DNA of 64,000 nucleotides from Oscheius onirici (lineage: Eukaryota; Nematoda; Chromadorea; Rhabditida; Rhabditidae). The notes beneath the pieces were generated by a model. The model was not told where the DNA came from and made no database searches. It saw nothing but the letters and a program-made list of their open reading frames with translations. How positions within the stretch are numbered: the stretch's first letter is position 1; every line of letters starts with the position of its first letter. A program made the translations under genes and the position numbers. The stretch covers positions 1,736,001-1,800,000 of the forward strand of contig OW051472.1 of the NCBI GenBank assembly GCA_932521025.1, written 5' to 3'. Below, in pieces: positions 43,652-54,800 of this stretch.

Positions 43652-44599
43652 GTTTCGTCTTTTGTAGATAATGCCACTTAGGTACTTTCCAACTTCCTTT
43701 TCCTTTGCGCTCGCAACAAAAAATTGACTCAAAGGGAATAGTGAGTTGCGAACACTATTAGACTCAATGCTGGCATTTACAAATTCTTTTTTGTTTCACG
43801 GTATCCCAATATTTACTGGAAATAACGCATGCTAGTGCGTGGCTTCTTTTTTTGCAAGAAAAAATGACTAGAATAGGAAAAGGAAAGAACACTTTTGGCT
43901 CGCCAAAAAACCGTTTTTGTTTCATATTGTCTATGTCTACCTTTCTTTTCCAATATCACTCGTTCGACGTCTTTCGATTTTGACATAAAAACCTTTTTTT
44001 TGAACACCGTGTGAAAAAACTTGGTATCAGGGTTTTTTATTGAAAATATATAATTTTGTGTAACACTGTTTCCTGATACCGTTCGGGATAGACCAGACCA
44101 ATTGATCAGGTTTTTCGAGAAAGAAAATTACCTAAAAAAGAGATAGACCTGGACAGGGCAAAGCATCTTATTTCGGGCACAGAAAAATAGTTTTCTTTCG
44201 TCTTCTTCTAATAACTTCATTTCTTTTTCAACTTTATTACCTTGTTCGGACTATTGGATTGTAGAGAAAAACGTTTTGCTTTATCAGTTGCCAAAAATGC
44301 TGGGCTCATGAGTAACCTCTTACAAAAGACGGGCTCTCCCTAGAAAAAGCAACCTGTATGGTCGAACTTTCCAGATTTTTTGCTTCACTTCGCTCATGTA
44401 ACGGTAGATTGAGACAAGTTTTTGCTTGCTTTTTCCACTCGTCGAAAATAATTTTTGTTTCATTTTGTCTACATAATACATAATGTCTTGTCTTTTCTAA
44501 ACTTTATTCATTCCAAAATCAACAACGCGTTGAAAAAAAAAATGTTTCTTCAAAAAACACCAAATGGTCTATTACCCATCTTCTTACCTTTTTGTTTCA
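43652..44599 (+). ncRNA. Plus-oriented array of GTTTCA/GCTTCA cores, candidate piRNA loci
   Basis: Cores at 43652 (GTTTCG), 43793, 43919, 44392 (GCTTCA), 44457 and 44594, all on the plus strand and all after a T-run (TTTTTGTTTCA). Spacing is 65-470 bp. Several continue with YTTTGTCTA-like sequence. No coding potential is seen across the interval. Confidence 0.45.
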
Positions 44600-44871
44600 C
44601 TCTTCTGGTGTAAGCGTGCTTGCTCTCTGCGAACTGCTTCGACGAACGTTTCTCGCAACAATAAATAGAAAATGCTATTCAACAATGGAGGTGCCAAAAA
44701 TTACCACTTTTTCCTCATTCTCACAGTCCGTGCCTTCGTGAAAAAGGATGTTTTACTTGTCACCTTCAAGAAAATGAGGACAATTTCTCACTAGCATCTT
44801 CACGAGTCCCTAATACCGGGGTAGATAGTATTCTTATTGGCGCGGAGCATCTTCTTTGTATAGACGAGAAA

Positions 44872-44990
44872 ATGGAACCACAAGCCGGTAGGTAGCTCTT
44901 TTTTTAGATTTTCCCTGTTTTTTCCTCTCTAATTAGTTTTAATTGACAGTTCAAGAATCCGATGAAGTCCGAGAACAAGATTATCAATAA
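44872..44990 (+). CDS. Possible 18-residue two-exon ORF
   Basis: Exon 44872-44887 (ATGGAACCACAAGCCG), donor GTAGGTAG, acceptor TTGACAG, exon 44950-44990 (TAA); in phase, MEPQAVQESDEVREQDYQ. Splice signals are good, but the product is very short and acidic and could be accidental. Confidence 0.2.
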
Positions 44991-45710
44991 GGGGTATTTA
45001 CGAAACTTGTTTCGATTGAATTGATGAACTGAGTTTCATTGTATCGCCTTATGGTTAGAAGTGTTTTTTTTACAATCTTCCTGTCCCAATCGAACGAAAC
45101 AAGATTAGTGCTGATAAACATGTTCGTTTCCCAAAACAAAATGAGAAAAATGGCATTCATCAACAGCAAATAAAAATAGCAGCGCGGTTTTGTAGCTGAC
45201 GTTGTTCTTACGAGAAAAATGGCTCTGATTCAGCTAGAAAAAGCTTGAAAATCCTAAGTTCGTCCTGCTTTTTAGGCTACAAAACTTTTCATGGTGATTT
45301 GCTTAACTGTATCCTTATTAGAAACTCCTAGTGTTCTTCATTAGTAGGTGCAATTCCTGTACTTTCGAGTAACTTCAGCAAAAGAAAAAATGCTTCAAGA
45401 AATGCGGTAAACTAGGAGAGCGTGATTGTTCTTACTAGACGGAAACCTTAAAAAAATGAAAAACAAAAACTGATCGTTGTTTGAATCCGTATAAACATGT
45501 TCGCAAGTTGAGTGCACTTGGCAAGAAAACGGTGTCTGTTCCCCGTTTTTCGTGAGTAAGTCCCTAAAATGTATGTCCTTGTTTCAAAAAATTCTAAGAA
45601 ACTCTCGAAAACTGGAAACTTTTCTAAAGGGACTAGTTGAAGAAATCCAAGAAATAAGGCTCCGAGAGGCCTGGCCAGTTTGGCTCGTCTTGTTACCTAT
45701 TATGAGCTGT

Positions 45711-45820
<110 letters not shown>

Positions 45821-46129
45821 CTCGAAGAATCGATGAGTCTTTCTCTCCTTCTTCTTCTAAAAAGAGAAGAGCATAGGATCGGAGGGGGTTATTATTTGCC
45901 CACAGCCAGTAATTACATTTTTCGGAACCCTCATTCTCTAAGCTTTTTTTATAATTACCGTTTTTCGAGTAATGGGAATAGTAGCGCATCCTAAGATCAA
46001 CAAACTCAATATTTTGATCGTAAAGAGTTTTTTAGGTTTCTCGATGATGAGGAAGAAGTAGTACCACAGAAAATCGTTGGCAAATTATAATGCTGCCACA
46101 AAACATTTCTGAAAAGAGGTACAGGGTGG

Positions 46130-47351
46130 CTCAGAATTACGCAGACATACAACTTGAGCTCTAATGCTTTCCTAGTTTATCAAGTTTCAAGTTTACCAGC
46201 CGGCATCGCCGCTTGGCGGCGGCTTTTTTACTTGTGTTTTCTTCTTTACTTCTGGTCAATTCCCCAGTCAACCGATCTCTTTTGATCCTGTCACGTCATC
46301 TTCCTTCTCTAATCAATCGGACCTTTTCATTCTTTCCCAGGGTTCTCATCCCCCTCCTAGAAAACTGATACGAATTCTCTTATTTTCTGGCATACGATTC
46401 CTCTCTGAACTTATACAGATCAACCGGTCCCTTCTTAATCCTGACTCCATTTCCAACTCAAAACAGTTTAGCAAAAATATTTGGCGAGGAGAGGAATCGA
46501 ACCCGGGTCGTCTGGGCGGAGATGGCGACTCTTAGCAATACACCAAAATTTCGTGGCCACGGACAAACAAACAAAGCCACAGACACTTTCGCTTTTTAAT
46601 ATTTTAGATTCGCTGTATCAAGTCTATATTCGACAAGAGCGGCTCTTCAGACAGACCATGGCGGTGCTGTAAATTCCTCGGAGAGTTTATCGCAGACCCA
46701 ACATTATATAATCATTTTGAAGCGTATTCGATAGGGAACAATACCTTTACTTCCATTTTCACACAACACACGTTGCCAAAAAGGTGTTCCATAGGGCGCC
46801 ATAGAAAGGTCGCGGCGAGCACAGAAGAAAAATTCCTTTTCGGTGAAATTTTTTTTTTTCGAGATACCGTGCTCAAACTTCTTAAAGCTGATAATCTGCT
46901 CAAAGTAACACTAAAACAAGCGCCAAGACATTCGGCAAACTGCAAAATCCGACCTACATAAACATAAACGACTTACATTTCACTGTAAGCTTCGACAACG
47001 TGAGCACTGATCGAAGTTCACACCGCTCAGTTTCCACTTGTGTCTCTGTGATAGTTTTCGAAATAGAGGTTATTGATTACTCGAACATATCCAGTTAAAA
47101 AGAACAGCTCAGATTAGCTTGATAAACGAGTTGTTCGCCAGTGCGTGGTCACAGTGATTCGACTACTCCTATAACTAGTTGTGTAACTCCTTGACACAAT
47201 GAGTAATGCGTAAACGGCACTAAAGGTTCTATTCTTCATTGATTTGGCTTCAAAATGGTACTATATTTTTTGGCCTACGATAAACTCGGAAGCCCCTGGA
47301 GCCTAATATGTGATCAAAGTTTCAGTCTACGTAATTCTGGGCCACCCTGTA
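46130..47351. mobile_element. TA-flanked TIR element (mariner/Tc-like ends), host of a nested insertion
   Basis: Ends TACAGGGTGGCTCAGAATTACG and CGTAATTCTGGGCCACCCTGTA. Both terminate in TA, as in Tc1/mariner-type elements. The 1222 bp include a Helitron-like insertion (46196-46608). The remaining 0.8 kb has no intact transposase; a minus-strand frame at 46712-46945 may be a remnant, but I cannot assign it. Confidence 0.7.
46196..46608 (-). mobile_element. Complete Helitron-like element nested in a TIR element
   Basis: On the minus strand it starts A^TCTAAAATATTAAAAAGCG (46608). It ends with hairpin GCCGCCGCCAAGCGGCG, ATGCCGG and CTGG at 46199-46196, followed by T. At 413 bp it contains the tRNA-like GACCCGGGTTCGATTCC segment. 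Both ends satisfy the A^T insertion rule. Confidence 0.65.
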
Positions 47352-47771
47352 TAGTCTGTTAAAAAAATTTTGTTGTTGTTGTTTTTTTTTTTTTGTTGAA
47401 CAGAGCCCTCAAATAGACGAAGCAAAATCTGCCAAGATTCTAAATTCATATGCAAAGCGCTCGTCAATCACAATCTTCTGATTCTTGGTCCTTATGCGAT
47501 TTTCGTAAAACACAAAAACTTGCTCAAATTTGAAGAGAATTCTAAAAGCAGCGTTTTTGATCGAGCCAGTTGATTGATCGAGCGATAGAAAGTTGCGATG
47601 AATCAGTTCAATTCATTTCGGCGAAAAATATCACCCAATCTCGAAACATTTTTGTCTCCTTCATCTTTTCCACTTTTTAGCACTTCATTTATCGAAAAAA
47701 AAGTGAACATTCAAACAACAAACATTGTAAAAAAGTACAGTCTTAAAGTGTTCTTGAAACTAGCTCTATTT

Positions 47772-48587
47772 TATAGTCTGTTCACAAAAAACCACCAAAT
47801 CGCGGATGTTCGCAGGCATTTTGCAAGCGAATTCAAACAGCTGAAAATTGAATTTTCGCCTTTTACTGGGACGTCATTTGCGTCGTTTTCTCGGTAATTT
47901 TTGCTCGTTTACGCCCGCTTTGTTCTTCAATCAACAAAAGAAGCAACAATGTTCAAGACAATGCCATACTAATTTGTAAACCACAGAGGGTGGTATACTT
48001 TATCCCCCCCCCCCCGAGTCATTTTCAGTTTTTCGACTACTAGAACTCATTTTCAAGCTTCGTGATGTTCTACAATCTTGTAGAGGAGATCAAAAGCTAC
48101 CTTGTAGAACATCACAAAGCTGGATAACCTTTTCTTCATGTTGAAAAACCAGTTGTTTCATGCTCTGCTATGTTGTGGAGGGATTTCCTGTCAAGACGCG
48201 TCACAACTGATCCCGTTTCTACAAGCTGGAAGTAAAGTCTTGGATTGTTGGCTCGTCTACCTTCTCGTGTTACAACACTATCATCAAGCAAGAAGTTTCT
48301 AACCTTCAGAGGTTGAAGGAGACACTGTCAGAACTCTCAGACTTTATCAAAAGCTATGAATGACAAAACAATCCTTTTATTGCCGGCACGTTTACACGTT
48401 TACTGCAAGAGTTGTATGTGTGATGCGTTATTACACTGAGAAGAGCTGCAAAATACGGAAAAACTCAGAAGAATGCCGCAAATGTCAACCAAAGAGAAAT
48501 TCTTCAACTAATTTTCACTTGTTTGAATTCGCGATCAAAAAGCCCGCGAACATCCGGGATTTGGTTGTTTTTTGTGAACAGACTATA
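47772..48587. mobile_element. TIR element with ~43-bp ends
   Basis: Ends TATAGTCTGTTCACAAAAAACC.. and ..GTTTTTTGTGAACAGACTATA, extended by CACCAAATCGCGGATGTTCGC and complement. One hairpin copy (48051-48124) lies inside. Fragments of the same end occur near 47351 and 49080. No transposase is seen. Confidence 0.6.
48051..48124. repeat. Dispersed ~75-nt hairpin (copy 3)
   Basis: Arms AGCTTCGTGATGTTCTACAATCTTGTAG and CTACCTTGTAGAACATCACAAAGCT. Several positions differ from the other copies on both arms, so pairing is kept. Confidence 0.65.
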
Positions 48588-48689
48588 TTTGCTTTTCAAA
48601 GTGTGGACGAAATCAGCTTTTCTTGCAGCTGAATTTTTGCATTGAAACGGGATGTTTCTTGTTTCGTATTTTTTGCAGATGCGTTCTAG

Positions 48690-48936
48690 CCCAAGGTAAA
48701 GATAAAGTAAAGATAAAGTTTACCCCGTAATCAACGCCAGAGCAAGTTCAATTGCATGCGGGTCTAATCTGAGGGGCCAGAGAAATCAGGCTTGCGTTCT
48801 ATAATCTGGACAGGTGCTAAGTCTGACTCCAAGAACGCTTTATCTTCGTAACATGCTACTACCAATTTACCGCCCTCGGGAGGATGGATGCCTTGGTTGG
48901 GCAGAAGCGGGTTTGAACTTGGGACGGGAGCAGAAG
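48690..48936 (-). mobile_element. SINE-like element
   Basis: The minus-strand copy has head CCCAAGTTCAAACCCGCTTC (B-box-like AGTTCAAACCC), body AACCAAGGCATCCATCCTCCCG, and a (CTTTAT)n tail. It is homologous to 57741-58003 in the opposite orientation. Confidence 0.5.
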
Positions 48937-49119
48937 GGATCAGAAGTGATCGGTTGACTGGGGAAGGGATCAGAAGAGATTGAGAGTAATCCGTTCAAGA
49001 AAAAAAATTGAACATCATAAAAACGTTGCTACTCAGGTGAAAAAATTTGATTTGATTCATAAAATGTTATATTTTCTTGAACAGACTATAAAGGCGACGA
49101 AGTCGCCGAAGGCGGCTGG
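48937..49119 (+). mobile_element. Helitron-like 3' end
   Basis: GATCGGTTGACTGGGGAAGGGATCAG units, then a different hairpin (GGCGAC-GAA-GTCGCC), GAAGGCGG and CTGG^T (49116-49120). Stem sequence differs from the GCCGCC copies while hairpin, spacer and CTGG^T are kept. Confidence 0.5.
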
Positions 49120-49249
49120 TCCTCAATTAAAGCTTCAGACAGACACACACACAGAGACTTGGGAGCAATTTATAGTGGATATATCTTCCCGAGTTCATCA
49201 TGACAAAAGTTTTTTTAATGCATTCGAATAGCTCTGAAATTATGCAAGA

Positions 49250-51244
49250 ATGAGTACTCTATGCTTCACTAGATACGTAGCTTTCCATGTCCTTGGGTAC
49301 CTGCTAGGCTGGCCGAATCTATCTGAAAATAAATCTGAGAAATTTACAGATGTGATGCTGGTTGGTCGTGCCTTCGCCAAACGGCGACAATCTGCCGCTC
49401 CGGCTCAGCATCAGAGGCAGAAGAGAGGTGGGTAAACAGTTTTGTTCTTCTATAAAAAAGGGAATACGTGGGTTTGTACGGGTACTGGACTAAGATGGTT
49501 TCAAAGCTGCTCTCTTTCATCCATTTGATGAAAAAAAAAACTGCAATTCGGCACATTTTCCTAACAGCACATAGTCGTTTTCTCGCTGTCGACGATTATC
49601 CACGCTCTGACCAAAAATTTTGTTTTTTACACGCCCGGAGATGACTCGCATAGAGCAAAAGAGGCTACTGATACGATCTGGCTAAAACATTTACAGGAAA
49701 AATGTTTTGATTCAGACATCTTTCGGTCATAACCAGAGATGTGCGGGAATGGCCAAAAAACTTCCCGCGGGAATGTTTAGTCTCAAAAAATTTTCCCGCA
49801 TCCCGCGGGAGGGAATCCCGTGCTCACTTTTATTCCCACGTTCCTGGGAATATTCCCGTAAGAAGCAGTTTTTCCCGCGGGAATTACGGGAATGGCGGGA
49901 ATTTTTCAAAAACGCAAATTTCGGGTTTTCGCTATGCAACTAATTTTCGCACTGATTTTCAACAAGCTAATGGTCAGAAGGGCAGTTCTAAGCCGATGAC
50001 AGTAAAAATACGCCATATTTTGACTAAAAAGCTGGTCCTCTCTTGATTTTTTGCCGACGAAAAACTCTAAAATGGGAAGAAAAAGAGTCGGAATTTTCCC
50101 GCGGGAATCATGAAAATTCCCGCGGGAATTTTTAGTCACAAAAATTATTCCCGCGTCCCGCGGGAAGAGAATCCCGTGACCATTTTCATTCCCGTGTTCC
50201 CGCGGGAAAGTTCCATTCCCGCACATCTCTGGTCACAACACTACGATGACGTTAGAAAAGTAAAACAACGGTTCTGTTGCCAATACCAATCAAACCTGAA
50301 ATAATTTCTAACTAGTTCCAGCCAATAGCGCGATTTTTCAAACTGTATTTTTTTCCTAAGAAAACGCCTTACATTGGTTTTTACAAGAAAATACAGTCAT
50401 TTTGAAGAGCATACCGGAAGAAAAACATGCTTTCAAACTGTCCTCTCCTTTTATCAATATCGTGAAACAAAAAAGAGCCTTGAAACTTTTGAACAAAAAA
50501 AGAACACTAAAACTGGAGAAGTGCTTGGCTTTCTAACTTTGCGTAATTTTACTTTTTCTGATATTTTACAGGGGTGATATTTAGCCCCGTAAAATGTTGC
50601 AGTTAAAAAAACAAAACGATTTGTTCACGGCGGACTCAAACCCTGGTCGCTCCAGCGTGAAATTTCCAAACCCACTGCGCCACCCGGACATTTTCAGTTT
50701 AGACATGATCCGAAAGTCAAAAATTGTTTTTCAAAAAAGCATTCTATTTGTCATTCTAAGCTAAGTTTTCCACTAATTGACAACTTTTTTGTGGGATGCA
50801 ACTCTGAGGAGTTATGGCCAAAATAGTGTTTTGATCGAAAATTAAAAGGGTCACTGTTCTCAGACGATGAGATATCCAGGTCTCTTATATAGCCTATTAA
50901 TTCGGCCTCGGTGAAACCTACATTTTGAAAAAAAAATCAGTCGATATCGATGAAAGCGGAAGGAGTTATGGGTGAGAGGAAAACACTTACCTCTCGACCT
51001 AATAGTCCGAACGAACTGTAACTGACATTTGGATTGTCAATACCTATCAAACTTGAAACATATTTTTTCTTCTTTTCCATTTCTCTGTCTGATTTCATTG
51101 AAAATTCTCTTGCTGTCCACTGAAGAGGCTCATATCCGTGTCTATTGGACGGGCCACTTCAACTACGGGCAGGACCGAAATGTCGCGATCTGTGGAGCTA
51201 TGGGATTGTTCTACTGCTTTTTCTTCATTTGTTCGAAGCCGTGA
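49250..51244 (+). CDS. Possible two-exon gene, unrecognised
   Basis: Exon 49250-49432 (MSTLCFTRYVAFHVLGYLLG... RAFAKRRQSAAPAQHQRQKR, donor GAG^GTGGGT) could join an exon at about 51129-51244 (AHIRVYWTGHFNYGQDRN... FICSKP, TGA) with matching phase. The acceptor (CACTGAAG) is weak. Both stretches look coding: good residue mix and locally higher GC. The first has a hydrophobic segment, the second a hydrophobic end. The intron holds the hAT-like element at 49734-50231. Confidence 0.3.
49734..50231. mobile_element. hAT-like element with iterated TCCCGCGGGA motif
   Basis: Ends CAGAGATGTGCGGGAATGG and CATTCCCGCACATCTCTG; flanking 8-mers GTCATAAC and GTCACAAC match at 7 of 8. The arms are dense in TTCCCGCGGGAAT. 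The AT-rich centre lacks a transposase. Confidence 0.85.
50623..50689 (-). repeat. tRNA-derived fragment
   Basis: The minus strand has a good A box (TGGCGCAGTGGG) and B box (GGTTTGAGTCC) at tRNA-like spacing. The acceptor and T stems do not pair, so it is not a functional tRNA. It is likely a SINE head or decayed tRNA. Confidence 0.45.
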
Positions 51245-51827
51245 ACAGAGAGATAGCAAATTCTTTCAATTGATTTGGATACTATAGCCTGTTTTGAAAC
51301 GTTAAAAGCCATTTTTTCCTAGAAAGTTGTAGACATGTTCTGACTCAAAATCGTTCGCAATTCTAGGATCCCAACACTCCATTTTTGCACCAAAAAATAG
51401 CTTGAAAGACCTCCTACCTTGAAAATTCCTTATCTTCTCAAATGTTGAATCTTTTCTTTTACATATTCCTTCTTTTTGCAGCATCAATCGCAAAAACCTT
51501 CATTTGTGTAAAAACTGCAAAAAGTTCCAAAAAGCTCTTTAAAACTGTATTTTCCTTCGTATTGGCGATCTTACAGAAGACTTGTACTGACAATAAGCCC
51601 CAAGTTTTCTGAGAGAAAAAAATTTTGCGCTTGTGAAAAGCTTGCTCCCAAAATCATTTGGCAATTTTTTCAAGTACCATGTTGCACTCCCTGTTCTTTT
51701 TGGATGCAATACTATTATACGTCCTACTCTCAGAAAAACCGATTTTTTTAGTGTTTTATCTCGTTTTTATGCTTTCTCTGCTCTTTTTCAAATCAATGCT
51801 GATATCCTCTTGTAGTTTCAAAAAAAA

Positions 51828-54800
51828 ATGATCCGAACATCGATTCGCCGTCCACTGAACCGTCTACCTTCCAAGGCCAACTTGAAGCCGCTGCCTAAGA
51901 GGAAGGCCTCGCGTAAAGTTTTTTTTGTTCAAAACCAAAAAATTGAGCTTTTGGAACCCAAAATATCAAGTTTTTGGCTCAAAAAATGGCGGGAAATCAA
52001 AAAATTTGCTCCTCAAACTCCAGTTTTCAGACAAGCCGGCACCAAAATCTCGTGCCAACACCGATGAAGAAAATCCTCCAGCTGTACACTCCCAGCCACC
52101 GCCTGAGGCTCCCAAAACCGCTTACGACTTTCCTTCCATCGTCTTGGAGGTAATTTTTTCATTTCTCGAAAGGACTCTACTCACACGGCACTACAACAAT
52201 GGTTCCCTAATCTGAGAGCAGTCTAATTGCCGGAATTTGAACAAAATGAGAGAGTTTTATAGCCACTTTTTTGAAGGGAGGTGGGATGGGAAAGAAACTG
52301 ATTTGGATGGCTCGCCGCTGTTGAAAAATGAGTGAGTTTTTCAAGTTTTTGGTTAGAAATTTTGTTTCGTTCAAAATAGATAGACGACGCTGGTAGATCA
52401 AATTAATAGAAACGTGTTGCGATAATAAGCCAAATCAAACAACCTTTTTTGCTTATCCAGTTGTTGCATATTCGGCATAGAAAACCTTATTCGTTTTGAA
52501 GAATTCCTGTATAGCCGTGTTCGATAGACAGGGGATTTTGACTAGAACAAAAATATTTTTATAACGAAAACAATATCAACCGCTCTAGACGGAGAGAATC
52601 ACAAATCTGTGATAAAGGAAGGACAATAGTCAAATGAAGAAGTGTTGGCGCCCGAATCGTATGGAGACGGTCGCCCGGGAATTTGAATAAGGGAAAGATC
52701 CCAACAACTACCGATCGGTTCTCAACCTTGAATTTGATCATTTTTATCCAAAGAACCGCACCGCGCATAAGCTTCGTCTTTTACTACTAGTTGTTCCATT
52801 TTTGAACAACTTTTTTTGTTTTACAGAGAATGTAACATTCTTTCGATTTCCTATACTGTCGTTAGGACGTTGCTTGTATCTGGCAAAACGATTAATTTGA
52901 AACTTTTCTCAAGGAAATAGATGACTCCGATATGGCTAGTATCGTTCATCTCAAAAGGACTTTTCGTTCTTCGAGGAAAGCATAAGTTCCTTTCCATTCC
53001 CGATCAATACGAGGGTAGCAACCATTGAGCAATAATTTGACAGAACAAAAACAAAGTACCCATTTTGTCAACAAAAACTTTCAAGACTTCCACACAAAAC
53101 ATCCATCTTCGGGTAACATTTTGTTACCATTTTCAATGTAAAACGATTTATTTCGTTTCACAGAGATCATAAGTTTCTCTCAATTTCCGATATTGTTGAT
53201 ATGGTTGTCTAAACTGACACACGTTTCCTCACAAAACTGTTATCGTTTCATCACAAAATGAATCAAGGCGAATCGTTTTACTGTTCTATTCTTCTTGTTT
53301 CTGTCTCCAGTGATTTTTCACGTAGAAATAACACAAGTTTTCTCCAATGTATCGTATCCCTGCCCTTCTCAATGGAACTTTTTCTCGCTTCACCTAAAGC
53401 TGTTACTGCTCGCTCAATGTCGAAATCTGATAGCTTTTCCTCTGGAAGAAAAAATAAAAATTATCTAAAAACTTCTCTTAGTAGGCACCTTCAAATATTC
53501 AAACCTCAAACACCTCAAATATTGAATTTCCGTGTTTTCTTCGTTCCACACTCATTTTTTCAATTTTACGTGTTTCTAATCGATTTCTCGTCGAAAAGTC
53601 GTAAAAAACCATCTAAAATGAGTGGTGGAACGCTAAAATTGGTGGAAAATTGACGGAAATAGACGAAAATAACGTATTTTTAGGGGATCAGAAAAGACCG
53701 GTTGAGTGGGGAAGGGATCAGAAGAGATCGGTTGAGTAAGGAAGGGATCAGGAGAAATCAGAAGGGATTCGTTGACTAGGGAAAGAGAAGTAAAGAAGAA
53801 AACACAAGTAAAAGAGCCGCCGACAGGCGGCGAAGCCGGCTGGTCTTGCTTCGAAGCTCACTTTGATAGCTTTCCATTTTCCAAGCCAAAAAAGCCCTAG
53901 TTTTGTTTCAAGAAGAATATAACCAACTAACACCATTTTCAACCTTTCCGATGAGTTCGAGTTAGAAGTATAGAAAGCATACTAACTTTCTTTTAAAGTT
54001 CATGTTGCTCACTCGCAAATTTTTTTGGTTTCAAGAAGGACATATATGCTTGCCATGGCCAAAAACTGTCCTGACACGACATGAAAATGAAGAATTTTCC
54101 TCCGAAGAATCAGCCTCTAATACGACTGGCGTCGCTCATCAAATCCTAGTTGCCCACCTGTCCCCCTTCCTTTCGAGGGGCTCGACCGGAAGGGCGCGGG
54201 AGCCTCGCAAAGTGTTGTCGCCATTGTTGGAGACGTAGCCTCTTGAAGAGACACAATTGATTCCGGAGGGGTCCACCTCTCTTATGGCTCCATACCATTG
54301 AACTTTTATGGCTGAACTCATATTCAGGCTTCTCCTCTGTTTCTTTGTCTATTTGTACCCTTCTCTCAAAATCTAGAGGATCAAACTCCGGGCTAAAAAA
54401 GCTAATAAAGAGCATACATCAGTGGAAATTAGCCAAATTTTGTCCTTTCGAGACTTTTGTTTACCTTCTTCTCACAAATATAGGCTGCAGTCTTCTATTC
54501 TTACATTCATTACTTCATTTTTGGATATTGGCATGCCATGTTTCAAGAGGCCAGCGCTTTTTCAAGCCGACATCGTATTCAGTAGAAACTGAAGCATATT
54601 TTGTAAACAAAACAAAGCAAAAATTTGGATTTTTTATGCTTCTTCTTTCTCTTTTTTCTGGGGTAAAAAAAATCCGTTTTATATCTTTTCTATCCAAACG
54701 CTTGACCAGAGCATACTCTCAACTCTACACCCTCTTATCAATAAAGAGTGAAGCCTTTTTCACCTTCAAGTTTCTTCGTATTTTTCTTTATTATTTCTCT

